Shown here in pieces: positions 48,626 through 58,801 of a DNA stretch of 64,000 bases. Position 1 is the stretch's first letter, and each line of letters starts with the position of its first letter. Below the pieces are notes generated by a model. It searched no databases. It saw nothing but the letters and a program-made list of their open reading frames with translations, and was not told the origin of the DNA. Both the position numbers and the translations under genes were made by a program. The stretch comes from Nocardioides pantholopis (GTDB lineage Bacteria > Actinomycetota > Actinomycetes > Propionibacteriales > Nocardioidaceae), in contig NZ_CP033324.1 in NCBI RefSeq assembly GCF_003710085.1, forward strand, positions 1,931,501 through 1,995,500, read 5' to 3'.

Positions 48626-49505
48626 GCACGCCCGCCGCGGCGCGCCAGCGGCCGCACCGTTGCCGCCCCGGGTGACGACGCCGCTGCTGAACCTCATCAC
48701 TCAGCAGTCCATGGACGAGGACTACCTGCTCGCGGCCGAGCGGCGGGTGCTGGCAGGCGGCCCGGCGCAGAGCCGGCGCCCCTCGCGTGCCGGGGCGCTC
48801 GTGCTGGTCCTGTTCGGGGCTCTGGTCGCGACCGCCGGGGTGCAGACCGCCCGCAACGCCGACGTCGACGACGCCAGCCGGAACACGCTGGTGGCGCGGA
48901 TCGAGGACCGACGCACGGAGCTGGCCGCCCGCCAGGAGCGGATCGCCGCCCTGCAGCGGGAGACGGCCTCGCTGGAGGAGTCGGTGCTCACCACGAGCGG
49001 AGCGCAGCAGCGGGCGACGTCCGAGCTGCGCCGGCTGCAGTCGCGCACCGGGTTCGGCGCGGTCGCCGGCCCCGGGATCCGGGTCACCGCCGACGACCCG
49101 AAGGAGGGCCTGGACCGCATCTACAAGGAGGACCTGTTCCTCCTCGTCAACGGGCTGTGGCAGGCCGGCGCCGAGGCGATCACGCTGAACGGACGCCGGC
49201 TGACAGTGCAGACCTCGATCAACAACTCCGGGAGCCAGATCAACGTGGAGACCGACTCGGTGCGCGCGCCGTACACGCTGCTCGCCATCGGCAACCCCGG
49301 CCGGCTGCAGGCCAACTTCGTCGAGACCGCGTCGTTCGCGCGGTTCTCCGGCCTGCGCTCCCAGTATGGTTTCAGGCTCAGCATGGAAGACGAGGAATCC
49401 CTCGAGCTGCCGGCGGCCAGACTGGAGCGGCTCGTGTCGGTCGAGGACGTCCCCGGCCGCCGTGACCGGGCCAACGAGCAGACCTTGGAGGAGACCGCCC
49501 CGTGA
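48618..49505 (+). CDS. DUF881 membrane protein (first of two)
   Basis: A 295-aa single-pass protein: a 55-residue cytoplasmic part, one helix (ALVLVLFGALVATAGVQTA), a coiled coil (RIEDRRTELAARQERIAALQ) and the DUF881 domain with GPGIRVTADDPKEG and AGAEAITLNGRRL. Matches Rv1823 by position. DUF881 proteins occur beside Sbp in many Gram-positives and are associated with cell division or envelope synthesis, role undefined. It overlaps both neighbours. Confidence 0.9.
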   Translation: MPEHARRGAPAAAPLPPRVTTPLLNLITQQSMDEDYLLAAERRVLAGGPAQSRRPSRAGALVLVLFGALVATAGVQTARNADVDDASRNTLVARIEDRRTELAARQERIAALQRETASLEESVLTTSGAQQRATSELRRLQSRTGFGAVAGPGIRVTADDPKEGLDRIYKEDLFLLVNGLWQAGAEAITLNGRRLTVQTSINNSGSQINVETDSVRAPYTLLAIGNPGRLQANFVETASFARFSGLRSQYGFRLSMEDEESLELPAARLERLVSVEDVPGRRDRANEQTLEETAP

Positions 49506-49834
49506 TCGCCGCACTTGGGTTGCTCGCCGGCATCGTGTTGGGCCTGATCTTCGAGCCGGACATCCCGCTGGCCCTGGAGCCCTACCTCCCGATCGCCGTC
49601 GTGGCCGCGCTCGACGCCGTCTTCGGCGGCCTGCGCGCCTACCTCGACGGCATCTTCGACGACAAGGTGTTCGTCGTCTCGTTCCTGAGCAACGTCGTGA
49701 TCGCCGCGGCGATCGTGTGGCTGGGCGACAAGCTCGGGGTCGGTGGCCAGCTGTCCACGGGCGTGATCGTGGTGCTCGGCATCCGGATCTTCTCCAACGT
49801 GGCCGCGATCCGGCGGCACCTGTTCCATGCCTGA
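49502..49834 (+). CDS. sbp: Small basic protein Sbp (DUF1290)
   Basis: A 110-aa membrane protein with three or four helices; the block LALEPYLPIAVVAALDAVFG, then GLRAYLDGIFDDKVFVVSF, is the DUF1290/Sbp signature. Despite the name it is not strongly basic. GTG 49502 overlaps the upstream stop and its own stop overlaps the second DUF881 gene. It corresponds to Rv1824. In Bacillus, sbp lies near the ftsAZ region, which supports a division or wall role; the molecular function is unknown. Confidence 0.9.
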   Translation: MIAALGLLAGIVLGLIFEPDIPLALEPYLPIAVVAALDAVFGGLRAYLDGIFDDKVFVVSFLSNVVIAAAIVWLGDKLGVGGQLSTGVIVVLGIRIFSNVAAIRRHLFHA

Positions 49835-50576
49835 GCCCGACGAGCCCACCCGTGCCCCGACCGGACGCCAGCGCCTGCGCCGGGCGCTGGTGCGGCCCTC
49901 GCGCGGACAGGTCGTGGTCGCGATCCTGCTGGCGCTGCTGGCGTTCGCCGCGGTCGTGGAGGTCCGGCACAACGAGGTCGACGACTCGTTCGCCGGCTAC
50001 CGCGAGCAGGACCTCATCGACGTCCTGACCGGGCTGGCGGGCACCACGCAGCGCGCCGAGGACGAGATCGCCCGGCTGGAGGAGACCCGCCAGGAGCTGC
50101 TGACCGACAGCGGTCGGCGGCGCACGGCGCTCGAGGAGGCCCAGCAGGAGGCGGAGACGCTCTCGATCCTGGCCGGCCTGGTGCCGGTCACCGGCCCGGG
50201 GCTGCGGATCACGATCACCGAGCCCGAGGGCCCGGTCAGCGCCGCGAACCTCGTCGACATGGTCCAGGAGCTGCGCACGGCCGGCGCCGAGGCCATCCAG
50301 GTCAACGGTCAGGTGCGGCTGATCGCGCAGAGCGCCTTCGAGGACGCCCCCGGCGGGATCGTCGTCGACGGCGAGCTGCTCTCCCCGCCGTACGTCGTCG
50401 ACGTGATCGGGGAGCCGCACACGCTGACCAACGCGCTGACCTTCCTGCTCGGGCCGCGCTCGAACATCGAGCGTGAGGGTGGCCGGATGCGGATCGACGA
50501 ACGCTCCTCGATCGACATCGAGGCGGTGCGTGAGCCCGAGGAGCCGGAGTACGCCCAGCCCGTTCCCGAGCAGTAG
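49827..50576 (+). CDS. DUF881 membrane protein (second)
   Basis: A 249-aa protein with one membrane helix (VVVAILLALLAFAAVVEV), a coiled coil (DEIARLEETRQELLTDSG) and a DUF881 domain (GPGLRITITEPEGPVSAAN; GAEAIQVNGQVRLIAQSAF; PYVVDVIGEPHTL). Matches Rv1825. Compared with the first DUF881 protein it has a shorter cytoplasmic tail. The two probably pair with Sbp in one complex. A 42-bp gap with a strong Shine-Dalgarno separates it from gcvH. Confidence 0.9.
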   Translation: MPEPDEPTRAPTGRQRLRRALVRPSRGQVVVAILLALLAFAAVVEVRHNEVDDSFAGYREQDLIDVLTGLAGTTQRAEDEIARLEETRQELLTDSGRRRTALEEAQQEAETLSILAGLVPVTGPGLRITITEPEGPVSAANLVDMVQELRTAGAEAIQVNGQVRLIAQSAFEDAPGGIVVDGELLSPPYVVDVIGEPHTLTNALTFLLGPRSNIEREGGRMRIDERSSIDIEAVREPEEPEYAQPVPEQ

Positions 50577-50618
50577 CCTGCCCGCAGCATCCGCGTGCAC
50601 CCGACCCGAGGAGAACCC

Positions 50619-51005
50619 TTGTACCCCGACGACCTCCAGTACACCGGCGAGCACGAGTGGGTCCGGACCCCGGGCGAGCACGAGGGCGCCGTGCGCATCG
50701 GCATCACCGACTACGCCCAGGACGCGCTGGGCGACATCGTCTACGTCTCGCTGCCCCAGCTGGGCGAGATCGTCGACGCCGGCACGACCTGCGGCGAGCT
50801 CGAGTCGACGAAGTCGGTCAGCGACATCTACGCGCCGGTCTCCGGCGAGGTGGTCGCCCGCAACGACACCCTGGACGCCACCCCCGAGCTGGTGAACAAC
50901 GACCCCTACGGCGGCGGGTGGCTCTTCGAGGTCGTGCCCGCGGACCGCGACCAGCTCGGCGACCTGATGGACGCCCCGGCGTACATCGCATCGCTCGAGT
51001 CCTGA
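50619..51005 (+). CDS. gcvH: Glycine cleavage system H protein
   Basis: A 128-aa lipoyl carrier: YTGEHEWVR at the N-terminus, the lipoylation Lys in ELESTKSVSDIYAPVSG (about residue 66), and NDPYGGGWLFEV. Length is exactly that of GcvH. The start is TTG 50619 with GAGGAG 5 nt upstream; the upstream GTG 50595 would add eight residues that include the RBS. It carries the aminomethyl group from GcvP to GcvT. gcvP is in this cluster (53976); gcvT and lpd are not in the window. Confidence 0.95.
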   Translation: MYPDDLQYTGEHEWVRTPGEHEGAVRIGITDYAQDALGDIVYVSLPQLGEIVDAGTTCGELESTKSVSDIYAPVSGEVVARNDTLDATPELVNNDPYGGGWLFEVVPADRDQLGDLMDAPAYIASLES

Positions 51006-51030
51006 GCCTGTCCGAGCGCCACCGGCCGGC

Positions 51031-51058
51031 TTGCGCGGGCCGGGGCGGCTGATAGGTT
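51031..51058 (+). promoter_or_regulatory. Promoter of the garA-like gene (TTGCGC-N16-TAGGTT)
   Basis: A -35-like TTGCGC (51031-51036) and a -10 TAGGTT (51053-51058) are 16 bp apart, predicting a start near 51065, about 60 nt before the FHA-protein ATG. An operator-like dyad lies just downstream at 51071-51094. Confidence 0.55.
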
Positions 51059-51070
51059 CGGACAACCGTC

Positions 51071-51094
51071 AACCTCAGCCCTGACTTGAGGGTT
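51071..51094 (+). promoter_or_regulatory. MerR-type operator downstream of the garA promoter (site 1)
   Basis: Half-sites AACCTCA and TGAGGGTT are separated by 9 bp. The same half-site pair and spacing recur at 52941-52964 upstream of the second MerR gene. Located at about +6 to +30, it would block transcription when bound. Confidence 0.6.
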
Positions 51095-51123
51095 TGGGGT
51101 ACGCCGACTCCGGAGGATCACCG

Positions 51124-51654
51124 ATGCCGTTCTGCACAGCATGTGGCAGGCAGAACCCCGACGACGCCCGCTTCTGTGCCCAGTGCGGAACGCGCCTGGC
51201 GTCGGACGCCGCGACCGTCCCGGCCGCGCCTGCCCCCGAGCCCGTGGGGGAGTCCACGGCGACCATCCAGATCGGGATGGGGGAGAAGAGCGAGAACTCC
51301 GAGCGCCAGCTGAACCCGGCCGACGCCGCCGCGGTCGACGCGCTGCCCACCGGGCACGCCCTGCTCGTGGTCCAGCGTGGCCCCGGCTCCGGCAGCCGGT
51401 TCCTGCTCGACGCCGACGTGGTGACCGCCGGCCGGCACCCCGAGAGCGAGATCTTCCTCGACGACGTCACGGTCTCGCGCCGGCACGCGGAGTTCAACCG
51501 CGGCGGCGACACCTTCACCGTCAGCGACGTCGGCAGCCTGAACGGCACCTACGTCAACCGCGACCGGATCGACCGGGTCCAGCTCAGTGACGGTGACGAG
51601 GTGCAGATCGGCAAGTACCGCCTGGTCTTCTTCTCCGGTCACGAGGGCGTCTGA
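51124..51654 (+). CDS. garA: FHA-domain protein with N-terminal zinc ribbon (GarA/OdhI-like)
   Basis: A 176-aa protein: a double CxxC zinc ribbon (CTACGRQNPDDARFCAQCG, residues 4-22), an Ala/Pro linker, and an FHA domain (about 80-165) with the phosphothreonine-binding GRHPESEIFLDDVTVSRRH and SLNGTYVN. It sits where garA (Rv1827) sits in mycobacteria. GarA/OdhI controls 2-oxoglutarate dehydrogenase and glutamate metabolism after phosphorylation of an N-terminal TT. That ETT motif is not obvious here: the linker has ESTATIQIGMGEKSE, so phosphorylation would have to use another Thr/Ser. ATG 51124 has GGAGGA upstream. Confidence 0.88.
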   Translation: MPFCTACGRQNPDDARFCAQCGTRLASDAATVPAAPAPEPVGESTATIQIGMGEKSENSERQLNPADAAAVDALPTGHALLVVQRGPGSGSRFLLDADVVTAGRHPESEIFLDDVTVSRRHAEFNRGGDTFTVSDVGSLNGTYVNRDRIDRVQLSDGDEVQIGKYRLVFFSGHEGV

Positions 51655-51658
51655 CGCG

Positions 51659-52405
51659 ATGGCCGCGACTGCCCCCGGGGGCGCCGCGAACGCCCCACGG
51701 GCACGGATGAACATCGGCCAGGTGCTCGACGTCCTGCGGCCGGACTTTCCCGGGGTCACGATCCCGAAGATCCGGTTCCTCGAGGACAAGGGGCTGATCA
51801 AGCCCGAGCGCACGGCGTCGGGCTACCGCAAGTTCTCCGCTGAGGACGTCGAGCGGCTGCGCTACGTGCTGCGGATGCAGCGCGACCACTACCTGCCGCT
51901 GAAGGTCATCGGCGAGCACCTCGACGCGATCGACCGCGGCCTGGAGCCGCCGCCGATCGACGCGGTCGTCCCGACGGTCCCGCAGGTGGCGCTCGCCGCC
52001 GACGGGCTGCCGAGCCCGGCGTCGTTCACCCGGCACGACAACCTGCGGCTCTCCCGCAAGGAGCTGCTCAAGATCGCCGAGATCTCCGAGGAGCTGCTCC
52101 AGCAGCTCGAGCAGTACGGCCTGGTCACCGCGCGCGCCGGCACCGGTCACTTCGACACCGACAGCCTGGTGATCGCCACTACCGCCCGGGAGCTGGCCGA
52201 CTACGGCTTCGAGCCTCGACACCTGCGCGCCTTCAAGACCGCCGCCGACCGCGAGGTCGGGCTGGTCGAGCAGGTCGTCGCCCCGCACAAGCGCGGCCGC
52301 GACGCCGCCGCCCACGCCCGGGCCGACGAGGCCGTCAGCGAGATCGCCGCGCTCTCCGTGCGCCTGCACGCCACCCTGGTGAAGGCCGGCCTGCGCTCGT
52401 CCTGA
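51659..52405 (+). CDS. ftsR: MerR-family regulator FtsR-like
   Basis: A 248-aa MerR regulator: N-terminal winged helix (MNIGQVLDVLRPDFPGVTIP, then KIRFLEDKGLIKPERT) and a long C-terminal helical domain (about 120-245). It matches Rv1828/FtsR by position and architecture. FtsR in Corynebacterium activates ftsZ. It starts 4 bp after the FHA gene stop with no RBS of its own (the leader may be shared); ATG 51707 (the second Met) is an alternative start. The two palindromes at 51071-51094 and 52941-52964 are plausible sites for it. Confidence 0.88.
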   Translation: MAATAPGGAANAPRARMNIGQVLDVLRPDFPGVTIPKIRFLEDKGLIKPERTASGYRKFSAEDVERLRYVLRMQRDHYLPLKVIGEHLDAIDRGLEPPPIDAVVPTVPQVALAADGLPSPASFTRHDNLRLSRKELLKIAEISEELLQQLEQYGLVTARAGTGHFDTDSLVIATTARELADYGFEPRHLRAFKTAADREVGLVEQVVAPHKRGRDAAAHARADEAVSEIAALSVRLHATLVKAGLRSS

Positions 52406-52443
52406 GGGCGGACAGGCCACCCGGCCCGGCGTGCGTCGCGGAG

Positions 52444-52449
52444 TAGGGT
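52444..52449 (+). promoter_or_regulatory. Leaderless-type -10 element (TAGGGT) for the DUF151 gene
   Basis: TAGGGT is followed by 6 nt (GAGCAC) and GTG 52456. No Shine-Dalgarno is present. It lies in the 50-bp gap after ftsR. Confidence 0.6.
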
Positions 52450-52455
52450 GAGCAC

Positions 52456-52923
52456 GTGCGCGAAGTCGATGTCATGGGTGTCCGGGTCGAGATGCCGTCG
52501 AACCAGCCGATCGTGCTGCTCCGGGAGGTGTCGGGGGAGCGCTACCTGCCCATCTGGATCGGGGCGGTCGAGGCCACAGCCATCGCGTTCGCCCAGCAGG
52601 GCGTCGTGCCGCCGCGGCCGCTGACCCACGACCTGCTCAAGGACGTGCTGGAGGCCACCGGGAACGACCTCACCGAGGTCCGCATCACCGACGTGCGCGA
52701 CGGGGTGTTCTACGCGACCCTCGTGCTCGGCTCGGGCGCGGAGGTCAGCGCCCGGCCCTCGGACTCGATAGCGCTCGCGCTGCGGACCGGCACCCGGATC
52801 GTCTGCGCCGAGGAGGTCCTCGACGAGGCCGGCCTCGCCGTACCGGCGGAGCAGGAGGACGAGGTCGAGAAGTTCCGCGAGTTCCTCGACCAGGTCACCC
52901 CCGAGGACTTCGAGTCTCAGTGA
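52456..52923 (+). CDS. Bifunctional nuclease family protein (DUF151)
   Basis: A 155-aa protein of the DUF151/bifunctional nuclease (BFN) family; VREVDVMGVRVEMPSNQPIV and RYLPIWIGAVEATAIAFAQQG are the conserved N-terminal blocks, RPSDSIALALRTGTRI the central block. It corresponds to Rv1829. Plant members cleave DNA and RNA; bacterial roles are unclear. GTG 52456 is a predicted leaderless start. An acidic tail (EQEDEVEKFREFLDQV) ends the protein. Confidence 0.92.
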   Translation: MREVDVMGVRVEMPSNQPIVLLREVSGERYLPIWIGAVEATAIAFAQQGVVPPRPLTHDLLKDVLEATGNDLTEVRITDVRDGVFYATLVLGSGAEVSARPSDSIALALRTGTRIVCAEEVLDEAGLAVPAEQEDEVEKFREFLDQVTPEDFESQ

Positions 52924-52940
52924 CGCGATCGGCAAGTCTC

Positions 52941-52964
52941 ACCCTCAAGTAGAAGGTGAGGGTT
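52941..52964 (+). promoter_or_regulatory. MerR-type operator upstream of the second MerR gene (site 2)
   Basis: ACCCTCA (52941-52947) and TGAGGGTT (52957-52964) are 9 bp apart, with the same half-site and spacing as 51071-51094. It lies upstream of the -35 at 52987, centred about 70 bp before the predicted transcription start, a position more typical for an activator. Confidence 0.6.
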
Positions 52965-52986
52965 GCGACACGCGCCCCGGCTGTCG

Positions 52987-53015
52987 TTGACCCGCCCCCC
53001 GCGGGGGCCTACCTT
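52987..53015 (+). promoter_or_regulatory. Promoter of the second MerR gene (TTGACC-N17-TACCTT)
   Basis: A near-consensus -35 TTGACC (52987-52992) and -10 TACCTT (53010-53015) with optimal 17-bp spacing. It predicts a start near 53022 and a leader of about 90 nt before TTG 53112. This is the cleanest housekeeping-type promoter in the window. Confidence 0.75.
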
Positions 53016-53111
53016 GAACTGTCTCTGTTGTAACTCCACCGCTGTCGTTGCTCGCACGACGCGGCCCTTCCCCGGAAGTTACGCCCAACGGAGTAGACCC
53101 ACGGAGGACCG

Positions 53112-53702
53112 TTGAACGAGCAAGAGCAGGAGCGCAACGCCGAGGCGGCGTTGGCCGCCGAGGTTGCCGACGAGCAAGGGCTGCTCTTCACCGACGACGT
53201 CTCGCCGCTGCCCAGCGACGCTGGCTACCGCGGCCCGACGGCGTGCAACGCGGCCGGCATCACCTACCGCCAGCTGGACTACTGGGCCCGCACCGGCCTG
53301 GTCGAGCCCACCGTGCGCAGCGCCAGCGGCTCCGGCTCGCAGCGCCTGTACTCCTTCCGCGACATCCTGCTGCTGAAGGTGATCAAGCGGCTGCTCGACG
53401 CCGGCATCTCGCTGCAGCAGATCCGTACGGCGGTCCAGCACCTGCGCGAGCGGGGGACCGACGACCTGACCCGCGTCACCTTGATGAGCGACGGCGTCTC
53501 GGTCTACGAGTGCACCAGCAACGACGAGGTCATCGACCTCCTGCAGGGCGGCCAGGGCGTCTTCGGCATCGCGATCGGCGGCGTCTGGCGCGAGATCGAG
53601 GGCACCCTCGCCGAGCTGCCCAGCGAGCGCACCAGCGACGCGGCCGCTCCGTCGGCCGGCGACGAGCTCGCCGCCCGCCGCGCCGCCCGCAAGATCGGCT
53701 GA
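53112..53702 (+). CDS. MerR-family regulator (Rv1830-like)
   Basis: A 196-aa MerR regulator: after about 45 residues of variable N-terminus, the winged helix CNAAGITYRQLDYWARTGLV then ASGSGSQRLYSFRDILLLKV, and a helical dimerisation region. TTG 53112 follows GGAGG with 5 nt. Positionally it matches Rv1830. It is transcribed from its own near-consensus promoter with an upstream palindrome. Its targets are not known here. A hairpin terminator 18 bp after the stop separates it from gcvP. Confidence 0.88.
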   Translation: MNEQEQERNAEAALAAEVADEQGLLFTDDVSPLPSDAGYRGPTACNAAGITYRQLDYWARTGLVEPTVRSASGSGSQRLYSFRDILLLKVIKRLLDAGISLQQIRTAVQHLRERGTDDLTRVTLMSDGVSVYECTSNDEVIDLLQGGQGVFGIAIGGVWREIEGTLAELPSERTSDAAAPSAGDELAARRAARKIG

Positions 53703-53720
53703 CCGGCCCCAGGCCCTGAC

Positions 53721-53753
53721 GACGGTCCGTCTCCTCACCGGAGACGGGCCGTC
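53721..53753 (+). terminator. Hairpin terminator after the second MerR gene
   Basis: Arms GACGGTCCGTCTCC and GGAGACGGGCCGTC (one G:T pair) with a 5-nt loop follow the MerR stop. It precedes the gcvP promoter by 15 bp. Confidence 0.8.
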
Positions 53754-53768
53754 CGGCATTTCGGCTGG

Positions 53769-53774
53769 TAGATT
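53769..53774 (+). promoter_or_regulatory. -10 element (TAGATT) of the gcvP riboswitch transcript
   Basis: TAGATT lies 10 bp before the start of the glycine aptamer, so transcription should begin near 53781. No consensus -35 is visible. Confidence 0.55.
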
Positions 53775-53783
53775 CGGCACCGC

Positions 53784-53960
53784 TGACAACCCGCACGGGA
53801 GAGTCTCCGGGACGGCCACACCGGCCGGCTGCGGAGCGCCGAAGGGGCAATTCCTCCCCGGAACCTCTCAGGCGCCAGGACCGTGCGGACCAGGCGACTC
53901 TGAAGCGCGGCGCCGCCGCGGGCGGCGTGACAGAGGGGGAGGCGTCCGGATCGACCCCGA
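53784..53960 (+). ncRNA. Glycine riboswitch controlling gcvP
   Basis: A complete glycine aptamer is present: GGGAGAGTC near 53798, the conserved core GCGCCGAAGGGGCAA near 53837-53851, and CCTCTCAGGC near 53864-53873, joined by GC-rich P2/P3 stems. A second complete aptamer is not visible. The downstream part with GACTCTGAAGCG and CAGAGGGGGAGGC (about 53898-53945) can pair (ACTCTG with CAGAGG-type) and may be a 3' ghost aptamer and expression platform, as in singlet riboswitches. It precedes gcvP GTG 53976, so glycine would turn gcvP on. Confidence 0.93.
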
Positions 53961-53975
53961 TTCCCAGGAGCCCCC

Positions 53976-56852
<2,877 letters not shown>

Positions 56853-56893
56853 GCCGGCCCGGGGCGACGCAGACGCCGCCCAGGACCGGGGCC

Positions 56894-57889
56894 TCAGCCC
56901 TCGGAGTCGGCGAAGGGCTCCAGCGGCTCGCGGCGTACGCCGTCGCCGACCGCGAACGTCACTGCCTTCTTCGGGCGGTTGTCGACGTGCAGGCTGAGCA
57001 CCTCGCTGCGGGAGAAGTGCCCGACGCTGTCCACGAACACCTTGGTGCCGTCGACGTCGGCGAGGTCGATGTCCGCGACCAGGATCGTCTCCTCGGGGCC
57101 GGTGTGCGGGCCGGCCAGGTACGGCGTCATCGGGTGGATGATCGCCGACCAGCCACCGCCGAGCGTGACCAGGTCCTGGGGCCCGGCGGCCTCCTCGAGC
57201 ACGTCGAGGACCTGCTGGTTCACGGGGTTCTGGGAGACCACCACGAAGCACTGGCCGGTGATCGCGTGGTTGCGCGACATCGCCTCGACCTGGTCGTCGT
57301 AGACGTCGGCGAAGCCCACGGTCGTGGACAGGCTGGGCCAGGAGCCGGCGTGGATCTGCTCGCCGGCGCCGACCAGCGCGTGCCGCGCGAGGTTCATCGT
57401 GTGCTCCCAGCACACCAGGCCACCGACCCGACCGATGGCGGTGTCGAAGACCGAGAGCGTGGAGGCGTCGCCGGCGGCCCAGATGGTGCGCTCGGCGAAG
57501 GTCGGCTGCAGCTTGCGGTGTCGCCCGAGCAGGTCGCCGGTCTCGGAGACGAAGACCTGGGTGTTGTACAGGCTGCTGCCCTCGCGCTCGTTCACGCCGA
57601 GGACGACGGCGGTGCCTGCGGCGCGCGCCGCCTCCTGGATCCGGCGGATCTCGGGTCCGGGGACCGTGACCGAGGCCGCCAGGTAGCGCGCGTGCAGCGC
57701 GGTCTGCAGCAGCGGCGGGTAGCAGTTGATCCAGTACGGGAAGCCGGGCAGGAACACCTCGGGGAAGACCACCAGGCGGGCGCCCTGGGCGCCGGCCTCG
57801 GCGATCAGGCCGCAGGCCTTCTCCACGGTGGCGGCGACGTCGAGGTACTCGGGAGCGGCGTGCACGGCGGCGACGCGGACCTGGGACAT
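56894..57889 (-). CDS. Nitrilase/cyanide hydratase family amidohydrolase
   Basis: A 331-aa carbon-nitrogen hydrolase. The Glu44-Lys126-Cys160 triad is intact in VFPEVFLPGF, GRHRKLQPT and GGLVCWEHTMN, and the WEH context after Cys is that of true nitrilases rather than amidases. Two trailing beta strands and a polar C-terminus complete the fold. ATG 57889 follows GGAGCTCCC. It is divergent from the membrane protein/HTH pair. It hydrolyses a nitrile to acid plus ammonia; the substrate (aliphatic or aryl) is undetermined. Confidence 0.9.
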   Translation of the reverse strand: MSQVRVAAVHAAPEYLDVAATVEKACGLIAEAGAQGARLVVFPEVFLPGFPYWINCYPPLLQTALHARYLAASVTVPGPEIRRIQEAARAAGTAVVLGVNEREGSSLYNTQVFVSETGDLLGRHRKLQPTFAERTIWAAGDASTLSVFDTAIGRVGGLVCWEHTMNLARHALVGAGEQIHAGSWPSLSTTVGFADVYDDQVEAMSRNHAITGQCFVVVSQNPVNQQVLDVLEEAAGPQDLVTLGGGWSAIIHPMTPYLAGPHTGPEETILVADIDLADVDGTKVFVDSVGHFSRSEVLSLHVDNRPKKAVTFAVGDGVRREPLEPFADSEG

Positions 57890-58010
57890 GGGAGCTCCTT
57901 GCGGGGACGGGGCATCCGGCGGTCCCGGGGTGCCGCGTCGATCGTCGCACTCATCGCGCCGGGAAGAAATACGTCTGACATATAAATCCGAGCGGATCGC
58001 TCGCCGGTGT

Positions 58011-58036
58011 GGAAACCAATCGCTATGGTTTCCGCT
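58011..58036 (+). promoter_or_regulatory. GGAAACC operator overlapping a leaderless-type promoter
   Basis: A perfect dyad with arms GGAAACC (58011-58017) and GGTTTCC (58027-58033) and 9-bp spacer covers a -10 TATGGT (58024-58029), which is 7 nt before ATG 58037. A repressor bound here would block RNA polymerase. The HTH gene in the same operon is the obvious candidate. Confidence 0.7.
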
Positions 58037-58501
58037 ATGGAAAGTGAACGGATCGACCTGGCCGCCGCCCAGCGGGCCGCCGAGCGCGCCGAGGCGGCGC
58101 CGTACATCGACTACCCGCCCACGCCGGCCTGGTACTACCCGGTCGGCGGTGCCTGGGCCGCGGCGTACGTCGCGCTGCTCGGCTGGTGGCGCACCCACCA
58201 GGTCTGGCTGGTCCTCGGCATGCTGGCGCTGTCGGCGCTGGTGGGCGCCCTGCTGGGGTGGTACAGCCGGCGCGCCGGCGCGATGCCCAGCTTCCGGCGG
58301 ATCCCCCGGGAGCTCCGGCGCGGCTACGCGTTCTACCTGCTCGGCGTGCTCGTCGTCGTGGGCCTGGTCGCGCTGGCCTGGTGGCTGCTCGGCCACCTGG
58401 CGGCGGTGGCCACTGCCTTCGTCGTGGTCGCGGTCGGCCTGCTGCTCTACGACCGGGCGTACGCCGCGGCCGCGCGCCGCACCCGGGAGCGGCTGGCGTG
58501 A
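58037..58501 (+). CDS. Three-helix membrane protein of the self-regulated pair
   Basis: A 154-aa membrane protein: amphipathic N-terminus with Tyr/Pro (YIDYPPTPAWYYPVGG), then four hydrophobic helices in two pairs (AAYVALLGWW / VWLVLGMLALSALVGAL and GYAFYLLGVLVVVGLVALAW / AAVATAFVVVAVGLLLY). Start ATG 58037 is favoured by the TATGGT at 7 nt; ATG 58025 lies inside the -10. Its stop overlaps the GTG of the HTH gene. Not a family I recognise; such pairs are common as unclassified membrane protein plus regulator units. Confidence 0.75.
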   Translation: MESERIDLAAAQRAAERAEAAPYIDYPPTPAWYYPVGGAWAAAYVALLGWWRTHQVWLVLGMLALSALVGALLGWYSRRAGAMPSFRRIPRELRRGYAFYLLGVLVVVGLVALAWWLLGHLAAVATAFVVVAVGLLLYDRAYAAAARRTRERLA

Positions 58502-58800
58502 TCGAGGATCTCGACCCGGTCATCCACGCGCCGAAGCGGCTGGCGGCGATGGCGGTGCTGTCGGCGGCGACGTCGGCGACGTTCCCGTTCCTGCGCGAGC
58601 ACCTCGGGGTGAGCGACTCCGACCTGTCCAAGCAGATGGCGACGCTGGAGAAGGCCGGCTACGTGGCGGTCTCCAAGACCGGCCGTGGGCGGGGTGCGAC
58701 CACGTCGTACCGGATCACCCGCGCGGGGCGGACGGCGTACTCCCGGCACCGCCGGGCGCTGGCGGCGATCCTGGCCGAGGACCCGGACCCGGGCGGCTAG
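58498..58800 (+). CDS. Small winged-helix transcriptional regulator
   Basis: A 100-aa winged-helix DNA-binding protein of the HTH_34/MarR-like type: AVLSAATSATFPFLREHLGV, SDSDLSKQMATLEKAGYVAV (recognition helix with K-Q), and a wing with GRGRGATTSYRITRAGR. GTG 58498 overlaps the membrane protein gene by 4 bp. It ends 1 bp before the convergent tldE stop. It likely represses its own operon through the palindrome at 58011-58033. The signal is unknown, perhaps sensed with the membrane partner. Confidence 0.85.
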   Translation: MIEDLDPVIHAPKRLAAMAVLSAATSATFPFLREHLGVSDSDLSKQMATLEKAGYVAVSKTGRGRGATTSYRITRAGRTAYSRHRRALAAILAEDPDPGG

Positions 58801-58801
58801 C

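Noticed and set aside
52924-53111. 188-bp gap as a possible small-RNA gene
   Set aside because: Its features are fully explained by the operator, the promoter and the leader of the second MerR gene.
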